Assembly: GCA_002104935.1 (NCBI GenBank)
Contig: MCGT01000001.1
Span: 682,001 to 746,000, forward strand
Direction: 5' to 3'
Length of the DNA: 64,000 bases
Origin: Hesseltinella vesiculosa
Taxonomy: Eukaryota > Mucoromycota > Mucoromycetes > Mucorales > Cunninghamellaceae
The notes under the pieces were generated by a model, which made no database searches, was not told where the DNA came from, and worked only from the letters and a program-made list of their open reading frames with translations. Numbering within the stretch: the first letter of the stretch is position 1; each line of letters opens with the position of its first letter. Below, in pieces: positions 1-11,372 of the stretch. The position numbers were made by a program, and so were the translations under genes.

Positions 1-1869
1 CTCTCTTGTACTTTTTCTGGCCGTGGGCAAGTCACAAGGTGGATCTTAGTCAATGGCACTGGCTCTCCCAAACCTTGGGCTGGGCGAGCGCCCTACTTTA
101 TTGCTCCAGCCGTAAGTCATCACAAAAAAAAAAAAAAAAGACTGACGCTTGGGATTGGTATGACTAGGTATACCCCAAATCATGCAAAACTTCCGTAATG
201 AATCTGTCGAAGGCTTGAGTCTGTTTATGTTTGTGTTTAGTGTCGTGGGCAATGTGACCTATTGTTTGGTAAGGACTTGTTGCAAAAGGAGTCTTGGTTT
301 TTTTTTTTTTTTTTTTTTCTTGCTTATACCTTTTCCTCTAGTCGATTTTCTGCAAATCCTTGGACCGTACCTTTTTACTTATCAACTACCCATGGTTGCT
401 TGGCTCCGGTGGTACCCTTTTCTTTGATTTCACTGTAAGGTTTTTTTTTCCCAGAGAGTCTGTGCGAAAAGTTGCAAGATAACAACGTACAGGGTGACAC
501 GAGAAAATCGAAACTGATCCGACTCTCTCCTTTTTCCCTGGTTAGATTTTCTTCCAATTTTACACTTATCGACAATCACGTACCAAGTCCTTTGAATAGG
601 CATAGATCCGTTCCTCCCTTTTTTTTGTTTATTATCAGTCTTGACATTAAAAAAGTAATATCCCCCAAGAGAAATCCCCTTTGTACCAGAAAAAAAAAAA
701 GAACGCTGTTCAAAATCCACGAACCCGGCGCTCGGAATCCCCAGGATTCGGCTAATGAGCACACACAAAAAAAAAAAAAAAAAAAATACGGATCACCACG
801 TTTTCATAGGAAGGGGTTTCCTGTAAAACATGGAGTAGTTGCGCGGAACTAGGAAACCGGCAACATGTGAACGGGAGTAAAAAAAAAAAAAACTGTCGTT
901 CCCATAAGCACCATCCAACGATCCATGCTCAAAGACAAGGAGGTCATGCCCTCTAAGAAGCTGCCTGCAAGAGATTAATTGGATCCCAAGGGTCGGTTAG
1001 AATCTGAGCCAAGCTGGACTCCTGATATTTTCTAAGCCAGGGCGAGAGATTTGTCATCAGGCAGAAGCCCCTCGTTGACCCCACAACGAGGCCCTTTCCT
1101 GACTGACATCATTTACCGTTCTACCCTTCCTGTCCCTTGCCCGGTCGGGAGTTCTAAATGATCAAGACAGAGGCAGTGGAAAACGAGACCGTTTATTTTT
1201 GCACTCATCATTTCTCTTTTTTGTTTCGAACAGCATGTTCAACAACCGTGTCAGCTTCGACTCTGTCGGACGTCAGGGTTTGGAAGACGCCTGACAATGA
1301 ATGGACACCCTTTTTTTTGCAATCAAGAATGCACCTGGCTATGTCGTTCCACATGTGAGAACAAAAATAGCATCCACAGATTCCTGTTGGAGATCGAGAG
1401 CTTAACTTTTTTTCCAGGAGGCAAAACTACTTTAGACGATGCGACGTCGATCAAAGCGTGTGGTCCGTTTTCTCAAATCATCCCACTTCCCAAAAATGCA
1501 AGGCTGAGCGGGATTTATTTTTTGTCCAACATGACTTCTCTCGGTGCAAGCCAGAGGTGGGTGAAAATGGAAACACCCAATCCAGGGCACGGGTGATTGT
1601 TGTGGAGAAGCAGCAGAAAACAAAAGGAATGGCTAAAAAAGTCGATTGCCACCATTGGGACGAAGGAGGCGAGTAACAAACTTTAAGGAGTTGATCATCA
1701 CTGATTCTATACCATATTTGATTGGTACGACAACGCCAAACAAAAGACAGGAGGTTTTTGAAGCAGCTCGTTGTCTGTTTCAATTCCATGCCTTCTCCTT
1801 GTTTCTTTCCCTTTTTTTTACATTTTCATTATTATTATTGTTTTTTATCTCGTCTTTTCATCGTGACCC
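1..1869. other. No gene recognised
   Basis: AT-rich spacer with many A and T runs (for example around 125-140, 300-320 and 765-786). Short open frames exist on both strands but are low complexity, lysine- or phenylalanine-rich across the homopolymers, and match no family I know. It may hold the promoter and 5' UTR of the zinc-finger gene to the right, or the tail of a gene left of the window. Confidence 0.5.
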
Positions 1870-2616
1870 ATGTCAAAAGAAAAAAAAACCCTCAGCAAGT
1901 CCATCCACGTTTTGCCTCCACTCAAAAGCATTTTATGTCAGTTGGGTGAGTGCTCAACGCTGAATGATTACCGACTAAAAGTAGCCTCACCCCTGACTGT
2001 GCCCACGCATCCGCGGCAGCCCAAGATGGCGATCGGACAACCGCTGCAGCTCCCGACGATCGACCACTCAGGTTCGCCTGCGAACCAGCCTGACGTCCAC
2101 AGCCGCTGCTCGAGCCACAGCAGAAACAGTAGCCAGGACTCGGACAGCCTGCCTTCGCCGATCTCAGCACCGCCAGCGCCAGTCCGTCGACCCAACAAAG
2201 ACGACAGCATTATCACCGTTGAACGGTTTTTTTTCAAGCATCACGAGGCAACCAATATCCCAAATACCCCACGCATGCGGTACGCGTGCAAAGTGTGCCG
2301 AAAAGCCTTCAACCGACCCTCCTCGCTACGATTACACATGACCACCCATACCGGCGAAAAGCCCTACAGCTGCATCTGGCCAGGCTGCAATCGGAGCTTC
2401 AGCGTGCCAAGCAATGCCCGTCGCCACCAGCGTCGGCATATGACCCAGCAGCAGCATGAGGACCAGCCCGCCCAGCTATCGCTGCCAAGGCCAGTACCGA
2501 AAGCGCCCTCTCCTTCCGCCTGGAAGAAATACCCTCGCCTCTTGCCTTCGGCAGTCAACGCAGTCGATGCGTGTCAAGCCGTCTCCACCGCCCAGCCTCC
2601 ATCGTTGGCCGCCTAA
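1870..2616 (+). CDS. C2H2 zinc-finger protein, putative transcription factor
   Basis: Open frame of 248 codons with two adjacent C2H2 fingers at about residues 138-190. The first is C-x2-C-x12-H-x3-H (YACKVCRKAF to LRLHMTTH). It is joined by the classical TGEKPY linker to a second finger of C-x4-C type (YSCIWPGCNRSF to RRHQRRH). This arrangement is typical of fungal DNA-binding regulators. The N-terminal half is Ser/Pro-rich and the C-terminal tail is Pro/Gln-rich, as in activation or docking regions. The start is uncertain: the first ATG is at 1870, but GC-rich coding-like sequence begins near 1984, a possible short intron lies at 1945-1983 (GTGAGT to TAG, 39 bases, frame kept), and another in-frame ATG is at 2026. 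DNA target unknown. Confidence 0.75.
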   Translation: MSKEKKTLSKSIHVLPPLKSILCQLGECSTLNDYRLKVASPLTVPTHPRQPKMAIGQPLQLPTIDHSGSPANQPDVHSRCSSHSRNSSQDSDSLPSPISAPPAPVRRPNKDDSIITVERFFFKHHEATNIPNTPRMRYACKVCRKAFNRPSSLRLHMTTHTGEKPYSCIWPGCNRSFSVPSNARRHQRRHMTQQQHEDQPAQLSLPRPVPKAPSPSAWKKYPRLLPSAVNAVDACQAVSTAQPPSLAA

Positions 2617-3233
2617 TCTTTTTTTAAAAAGGGCTCCTTTTTTTTTTTTTTTACAAAAATAAAAAGTGGTGGTGATGGGCAATGCTTTTAAGAAAAAATG
2701 AACGGACATCAAAATAACCATGGACAGATCAAAAAAAAAGGAAAAGATGGGTCACATCCATGAGTGCTCGGCGTTTTCATTGTGTTTTCCTGTCAGGAGC
2801 AATGAAAAAAGGAGGACTCGGGTCCGATGAGCGAGGATTTCTTGGTGGGTAGAACTTTATTTTACTGGTGTCACAGGATAGGCAGATCATTAATAATTTA
2901 CTTTGTTGGTGTCGCAGCCGTTGGCCAGGGTGGTTCATTGGACTCCCTGAAAGGGAAATGCATCTCTTTACGGCAACTGCGCACTTGCCGTTGCCCATGC
3001 GTGACCATTGGTGCCTGCGGCCCAGTCTTCCATCCAGTCCCAGAGTGTGAACAAGAAACGCTTGTCCGTCCTCCCGCTGCGATCCGTAGCTCCCTCTTCT
3101 TTGGAAACCAAGCAGATGACGCCACAAAATGCCATCCAACGACTCTGAAAGTGACAGCTCGGATGTATCAATAAAAGGATGTATTAAATGCATAGGGCGG
3201 TGTATGTACAGAGAAAGGAGGGGATGAAAGCCA
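2617..3233. other. Intergenic, convergent 3' ends
   Basis: Holds the 3' ends of the zinc-finger gene (plus) and the RBBP5 gene (minus). An open frame on the minus strand overlaps 2777-3574 but is the wrong frame of the RBBP5 last exon. Nothing else supported. Confidence 0.5.
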
Positions 3234-4930
3234 TCAAGCAGCCTTGATCTTCTTTTTGGGCGGCGCAGTATCATAGGTGGCAACGTCATCATCATCCATG
3301 GGTAGTTGGGGCAGGCAGAACAAATGGTCTTCGTCCTCCGAGTCAGAGTCCAAAAACTTGATTTTCTCACACGTGACGACGTCGACGGCTTCGTTTTCGT
3401 CGTCCTCATGGTTGCGCTTGCTGTCTGTTTCTGGCCCGACGTCAAATTCGTCTTCTTGCTCGTCGTATTCGAGGTTTTCCTCAAGCTCGGTAAAGTCGGG
3501 GGCAAAGGCGCTCCAGTTCTCCTCGGTCTTGGTTGTCCACAGATAGACGTTGCCGTAGCTGCTGACGGTCGCAATCATGGGCTGTTCTGGGTGCCACTAT
3601 CATGAAAATAAGTCCGATGTTTTTCCCACATGCATTGCGCATTGCTGCGAGAGGCGAACTTACGGTGACGTCGTCCAGTGGCTCATTGGGTCCTTCCAAG
3701 ATCTTGACGAGGTTGCCCATTTTCTTGTCCCAGATGTAAACATTGTGCTCGGCCTTGTGACCTGAGCCTGCACAGACAAATTCGCCATCGGCGCTGAAGC
3801 AGGCCCGATTCCATTGGACACGGTTGACAAGATCTTGAAACTTGTTTTGTAGTTCAGGTACAGCCTCGGGTTGAGCCACATGATACAGGCGTAGTGTTCG
3901 GTCATTGGCATTGACGATGATATGTCTACGACAGGTCATGAAAGGTCAGGGTGTTTCTGCGCCTTTTTTTAGAACGTACCTGCCGTCATGGCTCCATTGG
4001 ATGCCTTTGATGGGCGTCGACGTGATTTTGGTGCTGTAAACAACCTGTGTTGAAAGAGTCAGGACGCCTCGCCCGCTCTTATTTACTATATATTTCTCAC
4101 CTTGTCGGCTGCCAGATCAACAATGTTCAAATGGCCCTTGGATGTGCCGAGATAGAGCCGGGTGCCAGGCTTATTCCAAGACAGAGACGTGACATAGGCA
4201 TTGGCCTCCTCGGGAATATCCAATGGGATGTTGCGGCATGTGTATTTTCCATCCTCTTGGACTTGGACAAGCACGGCCTGTTCTTGAAACAGAGCCACTG
4301 CAAATTCGTCACTTTATGAAAAAAAAAAAAACGGTCAGTCACGTGCACATCAGGAGGTGGGGTGTGTCAGAGCTTACTTTTTTTTGGGATGCATTTGGGC
4401 CATCATGACCGGGGTATCGAAACGCACCTTTGTACGTTTGGTGGCCGTGACCAGGTCCCATACAATGCACGTCCAATCCTTGGAGCCTGATAATAAATAC
4501 CGCCCGTTCCGTGACCAACTACAGGGGGACAGCCAATAAAACCATTAGTCATTTGGATTTGTCAAGACGGAACGTTCCAAAAGAAAAAGAAAAAAAAAAA
4601 AAACGCGCGACATTTCCAAGAGATGATCTCCTTATTTACTTGCCTGACACTGGCAATGGGTTTGACATGACCCAGGAGGTTTCTTGCAATGCCTTTGGTG
4701 TCGACATCATAAACAAGACAGCGGCCGTCCTGACATCCAGCAGCAAATAAAGTACCCCGTCGATTGAAGCGACCAAACAAAATGTAACCATCTTCAAGGG
4801 TATCTGTGATATTGGTAGGGTATTCCTGTTCCCAAGGCGCTAGTCATGGTGATCCATCAGCAAAATAAAAAAAACAAATAAAAGGATATGGACGCCATGA
4901 CAAAGGCTTACCTAAGAGTTCCAAATTCAT
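3234..4930 (-). CDS. RBBP5/Swd1, WD40 subunit of the COMPASS H3K4 methyltransferase
   Basis: Seven exons (4912-4930, 4644-4839, 4378-4518, 4101-4311, 3980-4044, 3664-3925, 3234-3596) sum to 1257 bases, a 418-residue protein. It begins MNLELL, as RBBP5 does, followed by WD repeats (GRFNRRGTLFAAGCQDGR, then SWSRNGRYLLSGS). It carries the RBBP5 hallmark block QDLVNRVQWNRACFSADGEF, the phrase YIWDKKMGNLVKILEGP, and ENWSAFAPDF followed by an acidic tail. RBBP5/Swd1 is a core nuclear subunit of the Set1 complex that methylates histone H3 lysine 4. The acidic C-terminus ends in a basic PPKKKIK stretch that could be a nuclear signal. The intron 4519-4643 uses a GC donor (AG|GCAAGT); any GT alternative breaks the frame. 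It points toward the zinc-finger gene and is divergent from the cyclin gene. Confidence 0.95.
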
Positions 4931-5248
4931 GATCAAAAAGAGAAAATCGAAAGAGAAAAATAGAAAAAACAATCAGCCGGGCCGTCGCCTCAATTCAGTA
5001 AAAAATTCTTCCGAACCAAAAACGGCCAAACAGCCGGGTCATCCTGCGTCATTTTGCCCAGGCGGAAAATGCGTAGTTTTAACAGCCTTGCGAGCCAAGA
5101 AAAACCAGCTGAACCAATAACAACTGTGCCAGCCTTGACTATTTTGGGGGGCTGCGGTTACTTTTTTTTTTTTTCGACTATAAAAAACCGCTCCACCGTC
5201 TATTTTCTTTCCTTTTTTTCTTCTTCAGTTCTTTTAGCGTATATTGAT
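4931..5248. other. Divergent promoter region
   Basis: A 318-base spacer between the starts of RBBP5 (minus) and the cyclin gene (plus). It contains A/T runs, including a T run near 5161-5174 followed by CGACTATAAAAAAC at about 5175, a possible TATA-like element for the cyclin gene. This is inference from position only. Confidence 0.35.
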
Positions 5249-6040
5249 ATGACTTGTATAGACAACATTCCTTTTCCCACCTTGTCAACGACTACTACTA
5301 CCTCCTTCACTGACATGACCAACCTCGCCTTGCCTTCCGATCCTATCGAAAAACCCAAGGTGGTGCTTGATCAAAAGGACTATGTCAATCGTTTAGTGGG
5401 TAAGTGCTCAAACAAACGCCATCGCCTTTTCTGACGCTTTCCCTTAGATGTCGTAGCCTTGACACTGGAAAAGTTATGGCCGAGTCCAACAAAAACCACG
5501 ACCGCCCCGATCAAGGTGTTTTTGCAACACATCTTGAAGCAATCGAGAACCACCCATTCGACCTTGCAACTTGCCTTGTATTACTTATTTCGCAGCAAGA
5601 ACCGAGTGACGCAAGCCATGCAGCAGCTGGATTTGCAGGATCGTGCTTATGCAGTCTGCGGCCGCCGCATGTTTCTTGCCAGTCTGATTTGTGCTCAAAA
5701 ATACCTTCACGATAAGACCTACAAGAACAAGGCTTGGACCCAAATCGCTGGGCTGCCCGTTCAACAAATCAACCAAAGCGAACGAGTCTTTCTCTGGCTG
5801 TTGGACTACCAACTTTATGTCCGCAAAGAAGCCTTTGATCATTGGCTCAATGTCGTGCAACATCAATTAGGCATGCGTGGCGTTGTTCTCGACCAGCCTC
5901 AACCTGCCCCTCCTTCTCCTGAGCCTACCAAGCAATTCTTCATGGCCAAGAAACATTTGTTACCCACTCCACCCACGGATCCCTTGGATCTCCCTGTTCC
6001 CAACAAAAAAAGACGTACCCTTCATTCTGATACCTTTTAA
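5249..6040 (+). CDS. Pcl-type (Pho85-class) cyclin
   Basis: Two exons, 5249-5399 and 5448-6040, give 247 residues. The cyclin box spans roughly residues 50-175: VDVVALTLEKLWP, then APIKVFLQHILKQSR, LALYYLFRSKNRV, RRMFLASLICAQKYLHDKT and INQSERVFLWLLDYQLYV. The KYLxDxxYKNKAW region, with Asn before the helix that holds the last motif, is the usual signature of fungal Pcl1/Pcl2-like cyclins, which activate the CDK Pho85. The C-terminal 60 residues are Pro-rich and end in a KKRR-like basic stretch (PNKKRRTLH). A Cdk5/Pho85-like kinase gene lies 3.6 kb downstream on the same strand, a plausible but unproven partner. Which Pcl subclass it belongs to cannot be decided here. Confidence 0.85.
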
Positions 6041-6527
6041 TTCATTTCATCTCTTTCCCACCCTTCTCTATCTTTTACTTAATCCCTTGTACATAAAGAA
6101 AAAAAAACATGTTTGCATTTTTTTTTTCTTCATTGCAAGAAAAGTAAAAAAAAAAAAAAAAAAGCTGTGCCAAGGCAGGAGTTGAACTGTGGCAAAGTTT
6201 CCTCGGCGATGGTGACACAAAACGAAAAAGGAAACTTTGCAAATCAGGTGCGAAACGCTGTGATTTGCGCTTTTTTGGCTGGAAAAGTGGAATGGCTTCT
6301 TTTCTCTCCTTTCTTTTTCACACCTTTCTTTTTTTATCTTTTTTTTTTACCCATTTCCCAGGAAAAGGTAAATTGAATAAAAATAACCATCATGACCTTT
6401 GCACTTTGGATGCCAATGGGTAGAAGTGCAATGACAAAAAAAAAAGACTTGTATGGTTTGGATGATTCAACCACGTGTTCACTGGTTTTTTTTTTATTTC
6501 CTTTAGTTCCATCTTTTTTTTTTTACA
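6041..6527. other. Intergenic
   Basis: 3' region of the cyclin gene and promoter of the ORMDL gene. It contains strong A/T runs (6146-6163, 6330-6348) and no convincing coding sequence. Confidence 0.4.
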
Positions 6528-7232
6528 ATGTCAGACAAGGATAAGAGAGCTTTCCAAACATTAGATCAAAGCTCCATGCCCAATTTCAACTCATCCTGGG
6601 TCAACTACAAGGGTAATGCCTGATCACAGTCCCCAAAGTTAGACCGAGCTCATGACCTTTTTTTTTTTTGGGTCTTCTTTCATAGGCGCATGGTCGACAA
6701 CGATATTTGTGATCGTCGTCCTCAAAACATTGTTTACAGTCATTCCCTTCATCTCACCAGAAGCTAGTTGGACATTGACCAATCTTACTTTCAACTTGGT
6801 AAAAAAGAAAAAAAAAAAAAAAAGGGATAGGGAGAGCCGTTTTCTTGGGTATTGACGCAGTGTCTTTATAGGGTCATTATATCATGTTCCATTGGGTACA
6901 AGGCATTCCTTTTGATAATAACCAAGGTGCATATGATGGTTTGACGCTTTGGGAACAAATTGATGGAGGTGTTCAATTCACAGCTACTCGCAAATTTTTA
7001 ACAGCTGTACCCATCGTCCTGTAAGTTCAAAGTCTTCTCCTTCATCGAAACCCTTACACTTTCTTTTTTTTTTCCTTCTAGCTTCTTACTCAGCACTCAC
7101 TATACACATTACGACGTCTTTTTATTCGGCATCAACTTTGCCGCCTTGATGTGGGTGCTGGTTGCAAAATTACCCGTGATGCATCGAGTACGTGTCTTTG
7201 GTATCAACAAATTGGATTATGATATGGATTGA
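6528..7232 (+). CDS. ORMDL/Orm family regulator of serine palmitoyltransferase
   Basis: Four exons (6528-6612, 6686-6798, 6872-7020, 7082-7232) give 165 residues, close to the short ORMDL form. The family block [13 protein letters not shown] leads into the first hydrophobic segment ([17 protein letters not shown]). It is followed by [17 protein letters not shown], then [13 protein letters not shown], and a C-terminal pair of membrane segments around [16 protein letters not shown] and [14 protein letters not shown], ending [12 protein letters not shown] proteins sit in the endoplasmic reticulum membrane and restrain serine palmitoyltransferase, the first enzyme of sphingolipid synthesis. The long Ser-rich N-terminal extension that Ypk1 phosphorylates in yeast Orm1/Orm2 is absent, so control is likely to resemble the shorter animal-type proteins. 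Confidence 0.96.
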
Positions 7233-7614
7233 TTCTTGCCCTCTCTCTTTCCCTCTGCTGCTTACTGTTTTTTTTTTCCTTGATTAATGATATATACATT
7301 TTTTTTTGGCATGATTCCCCCCCCCCTCTCTCTCTCTCCTTTTGCTTCCCAAAAGAAACCGAGACCCTCTTTTTATTTCATAGAATCCCTCCTTCGTTCG
7401 CACTTTTTACGGCTTCTCCTCTTCTCCGTCATGATATCGCTTCCCTACTTGTTAGCTGGTTTTTTCTGTAAATAACGACCAAATAAATTCGCATCTTTTT
7501 TTTTTTTTTTTCCCATCGCCTTTGCTGGGCCAAGAATAAAAAAAAAACGTGGCCCTATCCGAAAAAAGAAAGCAAAGAGCGGGGAAGAGTGATTTTTTTT
7601 TCCTTTGCCGTCCA
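7233..7614. other. Intergenic, pyrimidine-rich
   Basis: Pyrimidine-rich spacer (C and T runs at 7315-7340, T run 7497-7512) between the ORMDL stop and the oxidoreductase start. No gene seen. Confidence 0.4.
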
Positions 7615-8815
7615 ATGTTACGCTCCGGCTGTCGTGCATTCACCACCAATGCAGTCATTGAAATAGACAATGTCGTGATTGGTGCAGGTGTGATTGGACT
7701 TGCTCTTGCTCGAAAATTAGCAACTGCCCGGCCCGACGAATCAACCTTGTTGCTGGAAAAACATCTACGGCCTGGCGAGGAAACAAGGTCCCCCCCCATC
7801 CGATTGAAAATGTCGTCAAACCTCATCTTTTTTTAAATCAATTAGCTCTCGAAACAGCCAAGTCATCCATGCCGGTATCTACTACCCAGAAGACAGCTTA
7901 AAAACCAAGCTATGCATCAAGGGCAAACTGGCTCTGTACGATCTTTTGGACAAGGCCGGCCTTCCCTACCGCAACATCGGCAAATGGGTCGTGGCCCAAG
8001 ATGCTGATCAACAACACTATTTGGAAACCTTGCATGCTAAAGCCCAGCGACTCGGCGTGCCTACCCACTTTCTCGACCATCCAACCCATCAAACCATCGA
8101 ACCCTTGGTCAAGGCTCGCGCGATTCTTGTCTCGCCCACCACTGGCATTGTCGACGTCCACCGCTACATGGACTACTTGGCGCAGGACTATCAAGACCAC
8201 GGCGGCATTGTCGCGCTCTCCACCCCTGTGCAAGGCTTGCGCTTTGCTGATGGCCTGTATCAGCTGCGTACCCCCGAAGCCACCGTGGTGGCTCGCCGAG
8301 TCTTCAATTGCGCGGGCCTGTACGCCGACCAAGTCGCTGACTGGCTCCTGCCTGGCAAATACCGGCTGCACTACGCCCGTGGCCATTATTACACCAGCCC
8401 CGGTCTCCGCATGGATCGCCTCATCTACCCTTGCCCCGAGAAAAACCTAGCTGGCCTAGGCACCCATCTCACCATCGACCTCGCTGGCCAGGTGCGCTTC
8501 GGCCCCGACGTCCAATACATCGACTCCCCCACCGACTACCATGTCCCTGAACACCCACCCGACCAGTTTCTACCTGCCATTCAATCCTATCTCCAAGTCG
8601 ACGACGCGTTGCGCCTGCTGCCCGATTATGCCGGCATCCGCCCCAAACTTGCCGGTCCAGGCGAGCCTTTCCGCGATTTCCTGATCCACCACGAAGCCCC
8701 AGATGGCTTTCCTGGTCTTTATACCTTGATGGGCATCGAAAGCCCTGGATTGACCAGCTCCCTGGCGATTGCTGACCACGTCCACGACCTTATCCAGTCA
8801 TCATCAACGTCATAA
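7615..8815 (+). CDS. L-2-hydroxyglutarate dehydrogenase-like FAD oxidoreductase
   Basis: Two exons (7615-7787, 7846-8815) give 380 residues. A probable mitochondrial leader (MLRSGCRAFTTN) precedes a dinucleotide-binding motif, VVIGAGVIGLALARKLA. Further family landmarks are SSRNSQVIHAGIYYP, the phrase LVSPTTGIVDVHRYMDYLA, RRVFNCAGLYADQVA, then YARGHYYTSPG, LGTHLTIDLAGQVRFGPD and the C-terminal GIESPGLTSSLAIADHV that closes the FAD site. This pattern matches the L2HGDH branch of the DAO superfamily. That enzyme oxidises L-2-hydroxyglutarate to 2-oxoglutarate in mitochondria, passing electrons to the quinone pool. Codons in exon 2 are strikingly GC-rich next to its surroundings. Substrate is inferred from family only. 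Confidence 0.9.
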
Positions 8816-9647
8816 TAAACAGCATCCTGAAAGAGTCCGTTTGGCCTGGGTTTTCTGAAAAGCATCTGAATGTCCTCGCACGTGGCTCTGGTGACGATGT
8901 ATTGTTGGCGCTCTTGCCTTTTTTTTTTTTCTCCGTAAAATTCCAGGAACCCCTTGTTTTTTTCTTGAGAGGCTCCAGCTTGGGCCTGAAAAAGAACATC
9001 CTCTGGATTGCCAAGCAAAAATGAACGACAGGCATATTCGTCCTTGAAATTCTGACGTACAGTTCACTTCATTCTTGTGCAATGGGCTTACGCCTTGACA
9101 TCAAGGACTGGCTCACCCAGTGCCACTCTTCAGTGAAGCCTGATGACGGCGGCCCAGGGCACCAGCCAAGGGCACCAGCCATTCTTGCTCATCGGATCCT
9201 GCCCTTGCCAAGTTTACTTCTCATGGTGCATGACACACTCGTCAAGACTGGCCAAAGGTCGTGGCCTTCCTTAGCTGTTTAGAGGTGCTCATGCAAGGCC
9301 CTTCGGAAAGAGAGATGCTTGGCGAGGGCACGAGATATTACTTGGTTTTTATCCTGATTGTTGGTTTTGGGCACGCCGCCTGCACCTATGTCATTAACAA
9401 ATCTGTTTCTGTTTCTGGATAACCCGAAAGCGCTTCAAGAAACACCTTCTACGTGTATTGAACCAGCGATTTTTTATACACATCTTTGTGCGAACGCATC
9501 CTGCCATGCTTCCCTTTGTCGTAGAAGATCGCATCTTTTATCACAGCTCTTTCAGGGCGGCGCCAAGTCATTCTCCCGGAAATTGAAAAAAAAAATCTTG
9601 TGCTTTCCACCCTACTCTTTTTTCCTCTTTCCCTTTTCATTGATCGG
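8816..9647. other. Intergenic with unassigned coding-like minus-strand stretch
   Basis: Lies between the oxidoreductase and the CDK gene. On the minus strand, roughly 8820-9050 reads in one frame as a protein-like sequence (for example SFLLGNPEDVLFQAQAGASQ, then TRATCEDIQMLF) after a possible acceptor. I could not join it to an upstream exon in frame and it overlaps the 3' end of the plus-strand gene. A 12-base direct repeat (AGGGCACCAGCC) occurs twice at about 9157-9180. Confidence 0.3.
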
Positions 9648-11187
9648 ATGGACAAATACCAGGTAAGCGCCAAGGGCCAGACGCTGTCCAAGCATGATCT
9701 CACCTTTATGTATTGTTTATAGAAAATCGAAAAGCTAGGCGAAGGTAAGAGGGAAAAGCCCATCCGGGTTTCATTGCCAACAAGCTTTTCGTTTGCTTGA
9801 TTCCTCACATGTTTTTTTTGCCCTAGGTGCCTACGGTATTGTCTACAAAGCACAGAACAGAGAAACGAATGAAGTGGTCGCATTAAAACGGATCCGATTG
9901 GACAATGAAGAAGAAGGCGTACGCTTATCAACATCTCGCTGCTGATTTCCTGTTCACGGCGAAACGAGAAACTTTGAATCTCACCGTCTTGTTTTTCATT
10001 TCTTTTCATTTCCTTGATATAGGTGCCTTGTACAGCCATTCGAGAAATCTCATTACTAAAGGAGCTTCGCCATCCCAACATTCTACGGTAAGCTGAGCAT
10101 GACCTCCGCCTCCCAAAAAAAAAAAAAAAAAAAATCTCCCTGGGGACAGCCCTTGCCTTAATTTTATATTTCCTTCATAGACTCTACGATGTGCTTCACA
10201 AAGAACGAAAATTAATCTTGGTCTTTGAATACCTAGACTCGGATTTGAAAAAGTTTCTGGACAGCAATGGCGGTGACATTGATATCCTGACCATCAAGGT
10301 AACAGCCTCAGGAACCAAATCAAAAAATATTCACCCGTCCTCTCTCTCTCTTAGCAAATGATGTATCAGCTGCTGAAAGGGATTGCTTATTGTCATGCAC
10401 ATCGTGTGCTGCATCGAGTAAAGAAAAGCCATCCGCAAAAGCTCCCCTGCTCACGGCTCATGTTCTTTTCATAGGATTTGAAACCACAAAACCTGTTGAT
10501 CAACAAGCGCGGCGAGCTAAAATTGGGCGATTTTGGGTTGGCTCGGGCGTTTGGCATTCCCGTGCGCAACTATTCAAGAGACGTTGTCACCTTATGGTAC
10601 CGAGCACCTGACGTGCTGATGGGCTCCAAACAATACTCCACCTCGATTGATCTATGGTCTGCTGGCTGTATCTTTGCGGAGATGGCCACTGGCAGCCCAT
10701 TATTCCCTGGCATCTCTGTCGCGGATCAACTGCAGTGCATTTTCAAGATCCTCGGCACCCCCACCGAAGAATCATGGCCCCGTGTATCGCAAATCCCTGA
10801 ATACAAGGTAACTCTTCAAAAGCCCAACCTGTTGACTGACATTTTTTTTTTCCCATGGCAGCCTGATTTCGAAATATTTGCTCCTATACCATTAGAATCA
10901 CTCCTTCCCAAACTAGATCCCAGTGGCATCGATCTGTTAAAGGTAAAACAACCCCAGATTGGACATGGCCACTGACAATGTCTTTATCTAGAAATTGCTT
11001 TTGTATCCTCCTGATCAACGTATTAGTGCTGCGGACGCTCTGGAACGTAAGATCCTCCTCTACGACAACCGCTTCCTCCATCCTCACCTGCCCTTTTCCT
11101 TCTCTAGACCCCTATTTTGATGAATTAAGGAAGAAAGAGCCTAGTGGCGAGCAAGTCTCTGCACAAAAAGAAACCAAGTCGCCTTGA
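9648..11187 (+). CDS. Cdk5/Pho85-like cyclin-dependent kinase
   Basis: Ten exons sum to 924 bases, 307 residues; the first codes only five residues (9648-9662). The glycine loop is [11 protein letters not shown], the catalytic lysine is in VALKRIRL, and the PSTAIRE helix reads PCTAIRE. The catalytic loop is HRDLKPQN and the magnesium loop is [16 protein letters not shown]. The activation-loop residue is Ser, as in Cdk5 and Pho85, rather than Thr as in Cdk1, and [22 protein letters not shown] follows that pair closely. Pho85 with Pcl cyclins controls phosphate response, glycogen, morphogenesis and cell cycle; Cdk5 is its animal counterpart. The C-terminal tail after EHPYF is short. A Pcl-type cyclin is encoded upstream on the same strand at 5.2 kb. 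Confidence 0.93.
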
Positions 11188-11372
11188 TCTGTCTAGCAAT
11201 GCCGTTTTGGAAATAAATCGGAAACCCCTCTTGATTGAAAGCAAAACAACACATCCACTTTTTCAAAACTGACCGTTCTTTGTTGCCTGGATGCCTTTTT
11301 TTCTGCTCCTGTGCCTGTCGCAGTTGCCGAGATAAAAAAAAAAAAGTCTGAATTTAATCCACCCGGAGACAA

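Noticed and set aside
2777..3574. Minus-strand frame of 265 codons
   Set aside because: Wrong frame of the RBBP5 last exon continuing into its 3' region.
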